64,000 nt of DNA, taken from Hanleya hanleyi. Its lineage: Eukaryota > Mollusca > Polyplacophora > Lepidopleurida > Hanleyidae. A program made the translations under genes and the position numbers. Positions within the stretch are counted from its first letter, which is position 1, and each line of letters starts with the position of its first letter. The notes under the pieces are model-generated. The model had not been told where the DNA came from. It was given only the letters and a program-made list of their open reading frames with translations, and searched no databases. The stretch covers positions 53,464 to 117,463 of the forward strand of contig JAVTVY010025267.1 of the NCBI GenBank assembly GCA_036873755.1, given 5' to 3'. Shown here piece by piece: positions 51,533 through 60,573 of the stretch.

Positions 51533-52321
51533 ATGTTTTACCTGACCCTACCCAGTAACAGTTCGCTGGATGTGTTTCCTGACAACACCGTGGCCAAGTA
51601 CGTCACCCAGTTACCGCAACCGTTACATTTACCTGGCCGGTGGGAATGCGGCCTCGTGGATATCCAATACCCTTACTCGTGGTACAACGTGCGAGCCAAT
51701 GAAGTGTGGTACGAGGTGACCTACGAAGGCAAAAACACCCGACTCACCCTGCCCGAAGGCCAATACGATACCCCCAAAGAGTTCATGGTTGGGCTGTCAA
51801 GACTGATGCATTATAAGGCGCTACGGGGGGTGACGAATACTTCAAGACCCATCAAAGCCTATCCCTTCAAGAATCACGTGGACTTCGATTACAACGCACA
51901 CAACGACAAGGCACAGCTTATCTGCTCCGGCAAGGCGAGTGTCGTATTGAGTCCTATCCTACAGCAAATGCTGGGTTTCGATCTAAATACGTTCGCTGGT
52001 CCCACCGAACACCATGGCGAGATGCCGATGGATATGAAGTCGGGTATGTACGGACTCTACGTCTACTCGGACGTGGTGGACAACCACATCGTGGGCGATA
52101 TCAACACACCTCTGTTACGGGTGGCCCCCATTAAAAAGACGTATGGAGGTCAAGTCACCCACAGTTTCACCCACATGCTCTACTTGCCCGTACGACAAAC
52201 TGACATCAACACGATCACGGTGGATATAAGAGATGACACGGGACGACCGGTGGCATTCGAACGAGGAAAAGTGGTGCTGACACTTCATTTTCGACAAGCA
52301 CGTGCTCCCCACTTTGCATAA
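51533..52321 (+). CDS. Penton-type minor capsid protein (copy 2)
   Basis: 262 residues, intact. Same hallmarks as copy 1: FYLTLPSNSS, FPDNT, WECGLVDIQYPYSWYNV and a C-terminal RDDTGRPVAFERGKVVLTLHF strand pair. Single jelly-roll vertex protein by family. Segments around residues 125-175 and the region before the last 60 residues differ most from copy 1, as expected for exposed loops. The stop and next start overlap as TAATG. Confidence 0.88.
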   Translation: MFYLTLPSNSSLDVFPDNTVAKYVTQLPQPLHLPGRWECGLVDIQYPYSWYNVRANEVWYEVTYEGKNTRLTLPEGQYDTPKEFMVGLSRLMHYKALRGVTNTSRPIKAYPFKNHVDFDYNAHNDKAQLICSGKASVVLSPILQQMLGFDLNTFAGPTEHHGEMPMDMKSGMYGLYVYSDVVDNHIVGDINTPLLRVAPIKKTYGGQVTHSFTHMLYLPVRQTDINTITVDIRDDTGRPVAFERGKVVLTLHFRQARAPHFA

Positions 52322-52700
52322 TGAAAGTACCTTACGAGTGCGATGCACGCAGCTATGCCGACTATTATGCTCAACAGGCCGGGGGTGGCTTTCCGGTATT
52401 TAGCGGTGCACGCATGCAACGAGGACATGGTCTGGGGAACATACTCGGCAGCATTGTGAAAACGTTCCTGCCCTTGGTGACGCGTGAGGTGAAAGCAATC
52501 GGCAAACAAGCGGTACGCAGTGGACTGCAAGTGGCAGTCAATCCTTGAAACGGCGGGCCAAAGAAGCGGGAGACGTCTTGGTGGCCAAAGCACAACGCAC
52601 CGTTGGGAATAAAAGAGCTGCCCCACCGAGATCACGCACCAGTCGACGACCCACCCAGCGACGACGCACATCGAAGAAGACAAAGGATATCTTTTCTTAA
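52321..52700 (+). pseudogene. Basic core/cement-like virion protein, frameshifted (copy 2)
   Basis: The first ~72 residues match copy 1, including the Gly-rich MQRGHGLGNILG site. A net 28-nt deletion at about 52,535 then shifts the frame, and translation stops at 52,548. The remaining basic tail is still recognisable out of frame up to a stop at 52,700, 3 nt before the MCP ATG. Loss of the Arg-rich tail would remove the putative DNA-binding part. The downstream spacing to MCP is preserved, so the lesion is recent. Confidence 0.85.
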
Positions 52701-52703
52701 AAC

Positions 52704-54014
52704 ATGGCCTTAATCCACGCCGAGTCCTGCCCCTTCACCAACAGTGAATTTGATTTGTGGACCGTGCCGCCCACACAAACCAGTGTCGAACAAGGATTAT
52801 GGGTGGAGCATCTCCCGCTCTCCAGCATCAACGAAACCGGGCCCATCGAGTTCACCATCAGTAATGCGGATACGGCCTATGTGGATTTAGCCCATACCTA
52901 CTTGTATGTGAAAGCCAAGGTGGTCAATGGAGCTGGCACCAGAATCGCTGACCAAGCAACGGTGGGCCCGACGAATCTCTGGCTGCACTCGATGTTTCAG
53001 CAGGTGGATATTTTTCTCAGCGACAAACTCATCAGTGACTCCACCAACACGTACCCCTATCGAGCCTACATCGAGACACTGTTGTCGTATGGCCGAGAGG
53101 CTAAAAAATCTCAGCTGACAACCGCTTTATTCTACAGGGACACGGCCGAGCACATGGACACGGCGGACAATGGGGGATATAACAAACGGAAGGCTTTCAC
53201 TGCGAACAGTGCCTCGGTGGATATGATGGGTCGACTGCATGCAGACATGTTCATGCAAGACCGGTACCTCTTGAACAAGATCCCCATCAAAATCCGACTG
53301 ATACGGGCGCCTCCGACCTTCGCCTTGATGGCCACTAACGTAGAGGGGCATGCAGCGGACTATAAGATTGTCATCCAAGACGCAGTCCTGTATGTCCGAA
53401 AAGTGAAACCGAATCCAGCCGTTCAATTGGGACACATGAAAGCCTTGGAAACAAAACCAGCCCAGTACCCTATCCGACGTGTGCAAACCAAAGTGTTCTC
53501 TGTGCCTGCTGGAAATATGGGCGCCAACAAAGAAAACCTGTTCCTGGGGGAACTACCCAAGCGATTGATCCTGGCCTGTGTGGAAAATACCAGTTTCAGC
53601 GGAGCCTACCCAGAGAATCCGTTTGACTTTAAACATTTCGGCATCAATTTTGTGGCCCTGCATGTGGATGGACAACAGGTGCCAGCCACGGCCTTAACCC
53701 CGAACTTTGGGCGGAGGAATTTCATTCGAGCCTATCAGAGCCTGTTTACAGCCACCGGTCAAATAAACCAGGACGAAGGGAATATGATCAGTCGGGAGGA
53801 CTACGGGAACGGATACACGTTGTTCTGTTTCGATCTGACCCCCACCTTAGAGAACGACCATCAGCTGGCCCTGACCAAGCAAGGCAATTTACGGTTGGAA
53901 ATCCACTTTGCACGAGCCCTGGCGACCACCGTCAATGTGATCTGCTACGCCGAGTTTGACAACATCATTCAAGTGGACAAGGCGCGCAACGTCCTGTGTG
54001 ACTTCTCCACCTAA
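52704..54014 (+). CDS. Major capsid protein, double jelly-roll (copy 2)
   Basis: 436 residues, intact. LWTVPPTQTS at about 18-28, DLAHTYLYVKAKV, NLWLHSMFQQVD, TNTYPYRAYIETLLSYG, MGRLHADMFMQDRYLLN and FVALHVDGQQVP blocks match the Polinton double jelly-roll capsid family. The two copies differ by scattered substitutions and small indels (about residues 148-160 and 212-218) concentrated in loop-like segments. Open frames in both suggest either recent function or inheritance from separate active lineages. The protease ATG follows 1 nt after the stop. Confidence 0.93.
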   Translation: MALIHAESCPFTNSEFDLWTVPPTQTSVEQGLWVEHLPLSSINETGPIEFTISNADTAYVDLAHTYLYVKAKVVNGAGTRIADQATVGPTNLWLHSMFQQVDIFLSDKLISDSTNTYPYRAYIETLLSYGREAKKSQLTTALFYRDTAEHMDTADNGGYNKRKAFTANSASVDMMGRLHADMFMQDRYLLNKIPIKIRLIRAPPTFALMATNVEGHAADYKIVIQDAVLYVRKVKPNPAVQLGHMKALETKPAQYPIRRVQTKVFSVPAGNMGANKENLFLGELPKRLILACVENTSFSGAYPENPFDFKHFGINFVALHVDGQQVPATALTPNFGRRNFIRAYQSLFTATGQINQDEGNMISREDYGNGYTLFCFDLTPTLENDHQLALTKQGNLRLEIHFARALATTVNVICYAEFDNIIQVDKARNVLCDFST

Positions 54015-54015
54015 C

Positions 54016-54489
54016 ATGGATACAGACCAGATAACCACCGTGCTGGAGAATGACCCAGAGACACGTAGGGTCTTTCAAGGGGTGTTCGCCCGAGATGTGT
54101 TTCCATTAGACCGTATGTATCCTGCTGCTTACGTTCTCAACACGGACCCGATGGATCGACCCGGTGAACACTGGGTGGCCGTGTACTTGACAGAACAGCA
54201 GGGCGAATACTTTGACCCGTACGGCCTGCCACCCCTCCATCCCGATTTAACAGACTTCATGGATCAAGGCACAGAGACGTGGTGTTGGAACAGTCAAACG
54301 TTGCAAAGCCTGACCAGTGGCGTGTGCGGACAATATTGCTTGTTTTACCTGTACCATCGATGCCGGGGAAGACCCTTATCTACCATCGTACAGATGTTTG
54401 ACGAGTACCCCCAGGCCGAGGACCGCGATGTACTCGTCTATGACTGGGCCGCCCATCATTTCAATGTACAAGCCCCGTTCTGGGCTTAA
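54016..54489 (+). CDS. Adenain-type cysteine protease (copy 2)
   Basis: 157 residues, intact. Catalytic His in EHWVAVYL (about residue 57), an acidic residue in YFDPYG, Gln in LQSLTSG and the nucleophile Cys in VCGQYC, the adenain/ULP-like C5 arrangement. Expected to cleave core and minor proteins after Gly during virion maturation. The preceding WCWNSQT segment is lost in copy 1. The last codons (VQAPFWA) are the source of a tandem repeat in the 3' untranslated region. Confidence 0.92.
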   Translation: MDTDQITTVLENDPETRRVFQGVFARDVFPLDRMYPAAYVLNTDPMDRPGEHWVAVYLTEQQGEYFDPYGLPPLHPDLTDFMDQGTETWCWNSQTLQSLTSGVCGQYCLFYLYHRCRGRPLSTIVQMFDEYPQAEDRDVLVYDWAAHHFNVQAPFWA

Positions 54490-54610
54490 GTTAATGACAA
54501 GCCCCTTGTTCTGGGCTTAAGTTTACAAGCCCCTTGTTCTGGGCTTCAATGTACAAGCCCCTTGTTCTGGGCTTCAGTTAATTACAAGCCCCTTGTTCTG
54601 GGCTTCAGTT
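54465..54610 (+). repeat. ~36-bp tandem repeat derived from protease 3' end
   Basis: Four extra copies of ACAAGCCCCTTGTTCTGGGC follow the coding ACAAGCCCCGTTCTGGGCTTAA. So the last codons and stop were duplicated into the 3' untranslated region. Copy 1 has only a degenerate second unit. The units can base-pair internally (AAGCCC/GGGCTT). Confidence 0.9.
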
Positions 54611-54646
54611 TTCACGTGGTTGTTCTCACGTTGTTGTTGTTCACTG

Positions 54647-54652
54647 AATAAA
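54647..54652 (+). terminator. Poly(A) signal after protease (copy 2)
   Basis: AATAAA within TTCACTGAATAAAA; the A run extends to about 17 here. Confidence 0.65.
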
Positions 54653-55311
54653 AAAAAAAAAAAAAAATGAGATCTCACCAAAAACCCCTGTCTTGTGTGT
54701 TTTATTCCTAATGCATCAATGCCCAATGTGGAGATTCAGTCAAACTGAAATCAGTGGTGTAGGATGGGGCCAAAATGTAACCCATCAAGCTTAGAATGCA
54801 AGAGCACTATAGTAAAAAATAGAGAGCCAATGAAATCAGCCTACAGACCAAGTACGTGTTTTTTGGTCTAGGTTTGGAGCGGGCATTTCATTGAGGTACG
54901 TGTATACGGTGAGTGAAAAGACTCGTCCAACACGTATAGATTATGTTGATGACTATAAGTTCTAGGTAACCCATCAAGGTTAGAATGCAAGAGCACTATA
55001 GTAAAAATAGAGAGCCAATGAAATCAGCCTACAGACCAAGTACGTGTCTTTGGTCTAGGTTTGGAGCGGGCATTTCATTGAGGTACGTGTATACGGTGAG
55101 TGAAGAGACTCGTCCAACACGTATAGATTATGACTATAAGTTCTATGAGCATAATGCATGAAAGTGGCTTTGAACACCGTATTAGCCAATCAGTGGCCTA
55201 GAATGGAGCCAAAGGTAACCCATCCATGTCCAGAAAAACATTACCCGGGTGTACAAGAACCCAGATGTAGGCGCGGACGTCAGCGAAAGCACACCGTGAA
55301 TACCCCAATTC

Positions 55312-55390
55312 GATTGGCTGATTGTTCGACCGCTGATTGGTTCTTTTTCTCGACCGCTGATTGGCTCTTTTTCTCGACCGCTGATTGGTC
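55312..55390 (+). promoter_or_regulatory. NF-Y (CCAAT) box cluster with 24-bp period
   Basis: CTGATTGG at 55,333, 55,357 and 55,381, exactly 24 bp apart in a TCGACCGCTGATTGG(T/C)TCTTT repeat, plus one more ATTGG at 55,313. The element 3 arm has the inverted equivalent (CCAATCAGCGG, then CCAATGAGCG) at about 63,575-63,605. CTGATTGG is the complement of the strong NF-Y consensus. Binding is not shown. Confidence 0.55.
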
Positions 55391-55534
55391 CAAATGGAAC
55401 TGCCCATCTTTCCCAGGTTCATCTAGAATCTCCTTTTTTTTTGTGCTCAAGCTCTGACTATAGCGATACCGCAACATTGTCTCATTGGACATTGGACCGT
55501 CTGACCTGGAGGTGACCCTTTGACCTTTTGACCC

Positions 55535-55630
55535 GCGTCCGCGCGCGCACTGCCGGGGATGACGCGGGATGACGCGCGCACGCGCGCGCGCTGCGGGGCG
55601 CTGGGGCGGGGCGGGAAAACACCCCGGCGG
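55535..55630. other. CpG-rich block
   Basis: Very GC/CpG-rich (GCGCGCACTGCCGGGGATGA, then alternating GC runs), against AT-rich surroundings. The inverted counterpart at 63,345-63,425 is also CpG-rich, so it is a conserved arm feature. Confidence 0.7.
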
Positions 55631-55687
55631 TTGAACATTGGAACTCTTGTGGGTTTGGAGGATGAACATACGGACGTCTAAGGGAAA

Positions 55688-55770
55688 AAATTGGAACTCT
55701 TCTATGTTTGGAGGTAGTGTTTAGTGAAAACCCGGAAGTGACGTCACAACCCACGTCACCTGCGTATATA
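55688..55770 (+). repeat. Relic of a copy 1-type TIR inner edge
   Basis: TTGGAACTCTTCTATGTTTGG, GGAGGTAG and CCGGAAGTGACGTCAC match the inner edge of both copy 1 TIRs (24.5 and 31.35 kb) and element 3 (63.25 kb). In copy 2 it lies 4.8 kb inside the present terminus. Confidence 0.8.
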
Positions 55771-55978
55771 CTCCTGTAAAATAGAGCCGATTTTATTTCT
55801 TTGGAAGGGGCAAGGTCAATAGGACTTGCGCTTTTTTATACTACTAAACTGTGAAGTAGATTACATCTTACATAGGCCTTAAGGCCGTGATATGCATATG
55901 AAGTATTCTGGGGCATGGTCAGTACTTCCCAATTTTCCCTTTGTCTACTACTCGCCGATTTTTTTGATTTTTTTTATT

Positions 55979-56009
<31 letters not shown>

Positions 56010-58280
56010 CCTCGAGAGCTTTAAAATAAGACCTCACTCTACCCAATCGGGCCACTAGTGCTCCACCTAGACTCCAACATGTCCACCCCGTATGGATTTA
56101 TACATACTAATATCCCAGTATATGAGTGTATATGGGTCTATATGGATCTATATACAAGCCTACCCGGTACTTTCATAGTTTTTTCCATCGTATTCTACAT
56201 GATCAACCTCATAGCTCATAGTAAAAGCCATAAAAAAAAACGACCACCCCTATACCCATACAGGCCAAATATAGCGGACATCATCTTCGCCTGGGAATTG
56301 GTCTAGTCCGAGTTGTCTCCCTTGCACCAAAGCGTATAGATGGCGCTGTGGTTTGAACGGCGTTATTACCCGGGCAAATTGACCTTGAGCAGCCATTTTG
56401 TTAGCGTTTGTTACAATTTTCTTGCTGTTTTACCGCGCCCCGGGTAGGCATACGGAGGACGATTTCACTGATCATTGTGTTGTTTTCTGAGCTGGGGAAC
56501 ATTCTCTGTCGCAGTTTATAACGGAACTTTCTTCCTTTCGGTGTCCGCTGAGATCAATAATGTGACGAAACTCTGCATCATTCATCTAACAAATGAACTA
56601 AAATCATTAATGTATTCTATGTGATTGTCATACCCTTAACGGGTGCTTTGATTAGCTAAATAAAATCTATTCTATTCTATTCTATTCGCCTGCATGTACC
56701 CGTCACACGTGGACTGTAATCGAGGGAGTGTGCTGTGTTGTGTTCGAGCGGACGCATAAATTTGTGTGATATCAGACAGGAAACGTGAAAATTGATATTC
56801 TTTCACAGATTTCGAAGTGTATACAGTTCTGGTGAGCTGAACGCAGCCTTTATGAGCAGCGATTGAACGATGATGCAGGCCACCGAACAGGTTTTGTGGA
56901 ATCGACATTCTGTAACACTCCCCCCTCCCCCCTTGACTGGAGGGATTTTATCGGACATCTGCAGTACGGAACGCTATTTGTTGCATACATTCGCTTATCG
57001 TGGCAGTCCGCATAATTTGTCAATTTTTGTGTTTGGTTTCGTGAGAGAGGACGACATTGGTTTTCATCAGTGCAAAACTCCCGCCCCCCGACCCGCACCA
57101 CAACAGTGAAAGCTGGTGGATGAAATTCTACTCCACGGGAACGGTAACGAATGAATGGAATATCTTACCAAACTCTCAGGATCAATTTCTTTTGCTCACC
57201 GTGTGCGCTGAAACAACAAGAGAGCTGACAGGCAATTGAGGCCGTTAGCTCAGCTGATATCTCTCGTGTGCGCCGGGCTTAACACCAGGAAGAGCCAGGA
57301 AACATGTGTGTGTGTGCCGTTGGCCGAAATCATTTCATCCACGTGGTATACTGAACACCGGATTTACCGATGGAAATATCTGTGAATTTCGAAAAAATAT
57401 ATATGGAAATGAGATTGGTGGTGATACCCATATTTTTTTAGCATACGAATGCATCGTGATGAAGGCTTCATGGTGTGTTATACCCACCTAGGAAAAAAAC
57501 AGCCCCAGATCATCTGGACTAAACTCTTTTATCAGGTAAGCTAGACTTTAGTACTATACTTGCGTTGAAACCCATGCAGACAACCTATTCAAATTTCAAT
57601 GCATTGGCAACATAGCGTCGCACGAAATATACGCGCCCCTGTTGACCAGGATTTTTTTATACTCCCACAACAACAGACAATTTGAAGACAATTTTCTAGC
57701 GGGGTGTTTTCTTGAACATAATTGCTGTAATATACTCTTCTTTTTGTGGACGCTAAATATAGGGGAGAAAATGGCAACATTGTGACCAAACCATAACAGT
57801 TGACAGCTGTAAAAATAGATACCGTGTCATAAAATGAGAGAGAACATTTCAATCTGCCAATTTTCGAGATGAAAATTTTTTCTTGACGAAATAGAAATGA
57901 ACGCGAATCTATATTCTACAAAACATTTTTTCTTGACGAAATAGAAATGAACGCGAATCTATATTCTACAAAACACTAGAAAATATTAGCGTAGGTGAAT
58001 TTTTTTAGACTCATTTTAGACTGTTTTGTGCTTTCATCGAAAGTGAAAACACATCTCGAAAAGTGTGTAGCAGTGTCGATATAAATCTTCAACCTAGATG
58101 TAAAAATAGATACCGTGGCATAAATTAGAGAGAGCATTTCAGTACACCTCAAAAAAATGAAACCTGGACGGGTATCCTTCATCTCGAGGGGACGCAAGTT
58201 CGATTCTTGCTTTCATTATGTGAGTATGTGTTGGACATGTGATCTTTAAATTTTATTATCATCAATACACCTAAACGGTA
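55771..58280. other. Non-coding insertion-rich region
   Basis: No gene. A TATT/ATTT simple repeat is at 55,975-56,010. A LINE/SINE-like 3' end, AATAAAATC followed by (TATTC)n, is at about 56,660-56,690. A 48-bp direct repeat (TTTTTTCTTGACGAAATAGA ...) is at about 57,877-57,975. A tRNA-box-like GCAAGTTCGATTC is at about 58,206. The region probably holds one or more decayed retroelements. Confidence 0.5.
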
Positions 58281-58284
58281 TAGT

Positions 58285-59593
58285 TCAACCCCACCCCCAG
58301 CCCAACCGATGCCCCTTCACGAATGCTTCACATCGATACCTCACTCGACCCCATTGGTCCATTAGGGGCTCCCCTAGCTCCAAAAAGGCTATTTTCATAC
58401 CCTTCGGCCACCGCGCATGCACAGAAGGCCGATATGTCAACCCCACACCCAGTCCATTAGATGCTCCTTCATGAATGCTTCACATTGATACCTCACTCGA
58501 CCTCATTGGACCATTAGGGGCTCTCCTAGCTCCAAAAAGGCTATTTTCATACCCTTCGGCCACCGCGCATGCGCACAATCACCCTAATTCAACCCCACAC
58601 CCAGTCCATCCGATGCCCCTTCACCTAAGCTTCAATTTGATACCTCACTCCATCCCATCGGTCCACTAGGGGCTCTCCTAGCTGCAAAAAGGCTATTTTC
58701 ATACCCTTCGGCCACCGCGCATGCGCACAATCACCCTAATTCAACCCCACACCCAGTCCATCACATGCCCCTTCACCTAAGCTTCAATTTGATACCTCAC
58801 GCGACCCACTTCCCCCCCAAAAAAAAAAAATTTTGAAGATTTTGAAGATTCATATCCTTCGGCCACCGCGCATGCGTCATATCCGAAAAAAAATAAAGTT
58901 ACTCTCGTCCAATCAACACCTAGCCCATTAGATGCCCCTTCATGAATGCTTCACATTGATACTTCACTCGACCTCATTGGACCATTAGGGGCTCCCCTAG
59001 CTCCAAAAAGGCATACCCTTCGGATTATGGCCGTGACAGTATGCGCCTGCGGACCCTAATTCAAATTTTTTTTTTTTTGGAGGTAGTGGGTCGAGTGAGG
59101 TATCAAATTGAAGTTTAGGTGAAGGAGCATCTGATGGACTGGGTGTGGGGCTGAATTAGGGTGATTGTGCGCATGCGCGGTGGCCGAAGGGTATGAAAAT
59201 AGCCTTTTTGGAGCTAGGAGAGCCCCTAATGGTCCAATGAGGTCGAGTGAGGTATCAATGTGAAGCATTCATGAAGGAGCATCTAATGGACTGGGTGTGG
59301 GGTTGAATTAGGGTGATTGTGCGCATGCGCGGGGGCCGAAGGGTATGAAAATAGCCTTTTTGGAGCTAGGAGAGCCCCTAATGGTCCAATGAGGTCGAGT
59401 GAGGTATCAATGTGAAGCATTCATGAAGGAGCATCTAATGGACTGGGTGTGGGGTTGAATTAGGGTGATTGTGCGCATGCGCGGTGGCCGAAGGGTATGA
59501 AATAGCCTTTTTGGAGCTAGGAGAGCCCCTAGTGGACCGATGGGATGGAGTGAGGTATCAATGTGAAGCATTCATGAAGGAGCATCTAATGCG
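58285..59593. repeat. Head-to-head arrays of the ~163-bp arm repeat
   Basis: Units containing GAATGCTTCACATTGATACC, TCACTCGACC and CCACCGCGCATGCG run in one orientation to about 59,045 and in the opposite orientation from about 59,085 to 59,593, around a poly-A/T centre. They are the same family as the copy 1 TIR arrays but a distinct subfamily (CCAAAAAGGCTATTTTCATA). This looks like two copy 1-type TIR remnants joined back to back. Confidence 0.8.
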
Positions 59594-60567
59594 CTCTGTA
59601 GAAATGAAGGTGTGGGATCCAGAGGGACGTGTTTTATAGACCAGATGTAGCTCTACGGGTGTAGTCCGTGATACGTACTATTCTGATGGGTTAGTCCAAA
59701 GAAAGGGAGCAACAACAACAACAACAACAACACAGATTACAGATCAATCCTTTTATTATGCGTGAACAACATAGAAATGCATGTACTGACCTGTCTGTGG
59801 GAGGTTTCCCACAATGGCGTTCACCTTCGCGTCTTTTCGTGCACGTCCGTGTCTTTTCGTTAAAGTCCGTGTATCTTCGGTAAAGTCCGTGTCTTTTCGT
59901 AGACATGACCGCGGATGAATACATTCTTGCACTCACTCACACCAGCCGCCATCTTGTACCCAGCACCCACCATCCACACACGCCGCCATCTTGTACCCAG
60001 CACCCACCATCCACACACGCCGCCATCTTGTACCCAGCACCCACCATCCACACACAGGCCGCCATCTTGTACCCAGCAGCCACCATCCACACAGGCCGCC
60101 ATTTTGAACCCAGCACCCACCATCCACACAGGCCGCCATTTTGAACCCAGCACCCACCATCCACACACACGCCGCCATTTTGAACCCAGCACCCACCATC
60201 CACACAATCCGCCATTTTGTACCCAGCACCCACCATCCACACACACGCCGCCATTTTGAACCCAGCACCCACCATCCACACACACGCCGCCATTTTGAAC
60301 CCAGCACCCACCATCCACACACGCCGCCATTTTGAACCCAGCACCCACCATCCACACACGCCGCCATTTTGAACCCAGCACCCACCATCCACACACGCCG
60401 CCATTTTGAACCCAGCACCCACCATCCACACACGCCGCCATTTTGAACCCAGCACCCACCATCCACACACACACACGCATGCGCACACGCCCAATTGTGA
60501 CGTCACCAAAGGTTCTGCGCATGCGCAGTGAAGCGCTATCTACTCAATTTCACCCTTGTATACTACT
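59594..60567 (-). repeat. Right TIR of Polinton copy 2
   Basis: Inverted copy of 45,475-46,480, including the TATAAA-bearing inner edge and the ATGGCGG minisatellite (14 sites). It butts directly against the older 163-bp repeat array. Confidence 0.93.
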
Positions 60568-60573
60568 TACTTC
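60568..60573. repeat. Target-site duplication of Polinton copy 2 (right)
   Basis: TACTTC, matching 45,469-45,474. Confidence 0.93.

Larger units (their letters stand above)
54670..55690. other. Right arm, non-coding (copy 2), with internal duplication
   Basis: No gene. A block of about 180 bp (AACCCATCAAG ... AGAGCACTATAGTAAAAA ... GACTCGTCCAACACGTATAG) is tandemly duplicated (about 54,775-54,955 and 54,967-55,135). It is homologous to 30.85-31.19 kb and, inverted in part, to 63.4-63.9 kb. Confidence 0.75.
45475..60567 (+). mobile_element. Polinton/Maverick copy 2 (15.1 kb, nearly complete)
   Basis: Termini AGTAGTATACAAGGGTG and its exact complement are flanked by a TACTTC TSD, matching the known Polinton pattern of AG...CT ends, long TIRs and 6-bp duplication. 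Twelve gene positions lie between 46,483 and 54,489, all on +. Integrase, ATPase, penton, major capsid protein and protease appear intact. The core-like gene and the tail of the unknown-function gene are frameshifted. No DNA polymerase B frame is present on either strand. The last 5 kb (54.66-59.59) are non-coding and contain relics of a different TIR type. Virion formation by this exact copy is doubtful because of the core lesion. Confidence 0.94.

Noticed and set aside
57243..58216. tRNA-like A box (TTAGCTCAGCTGATA) and B box (AAGTTCGATTC)
   Set aside because: They are about 950 bp apart and no cloverleaf can form. At best two halves of interrupted SINEs.
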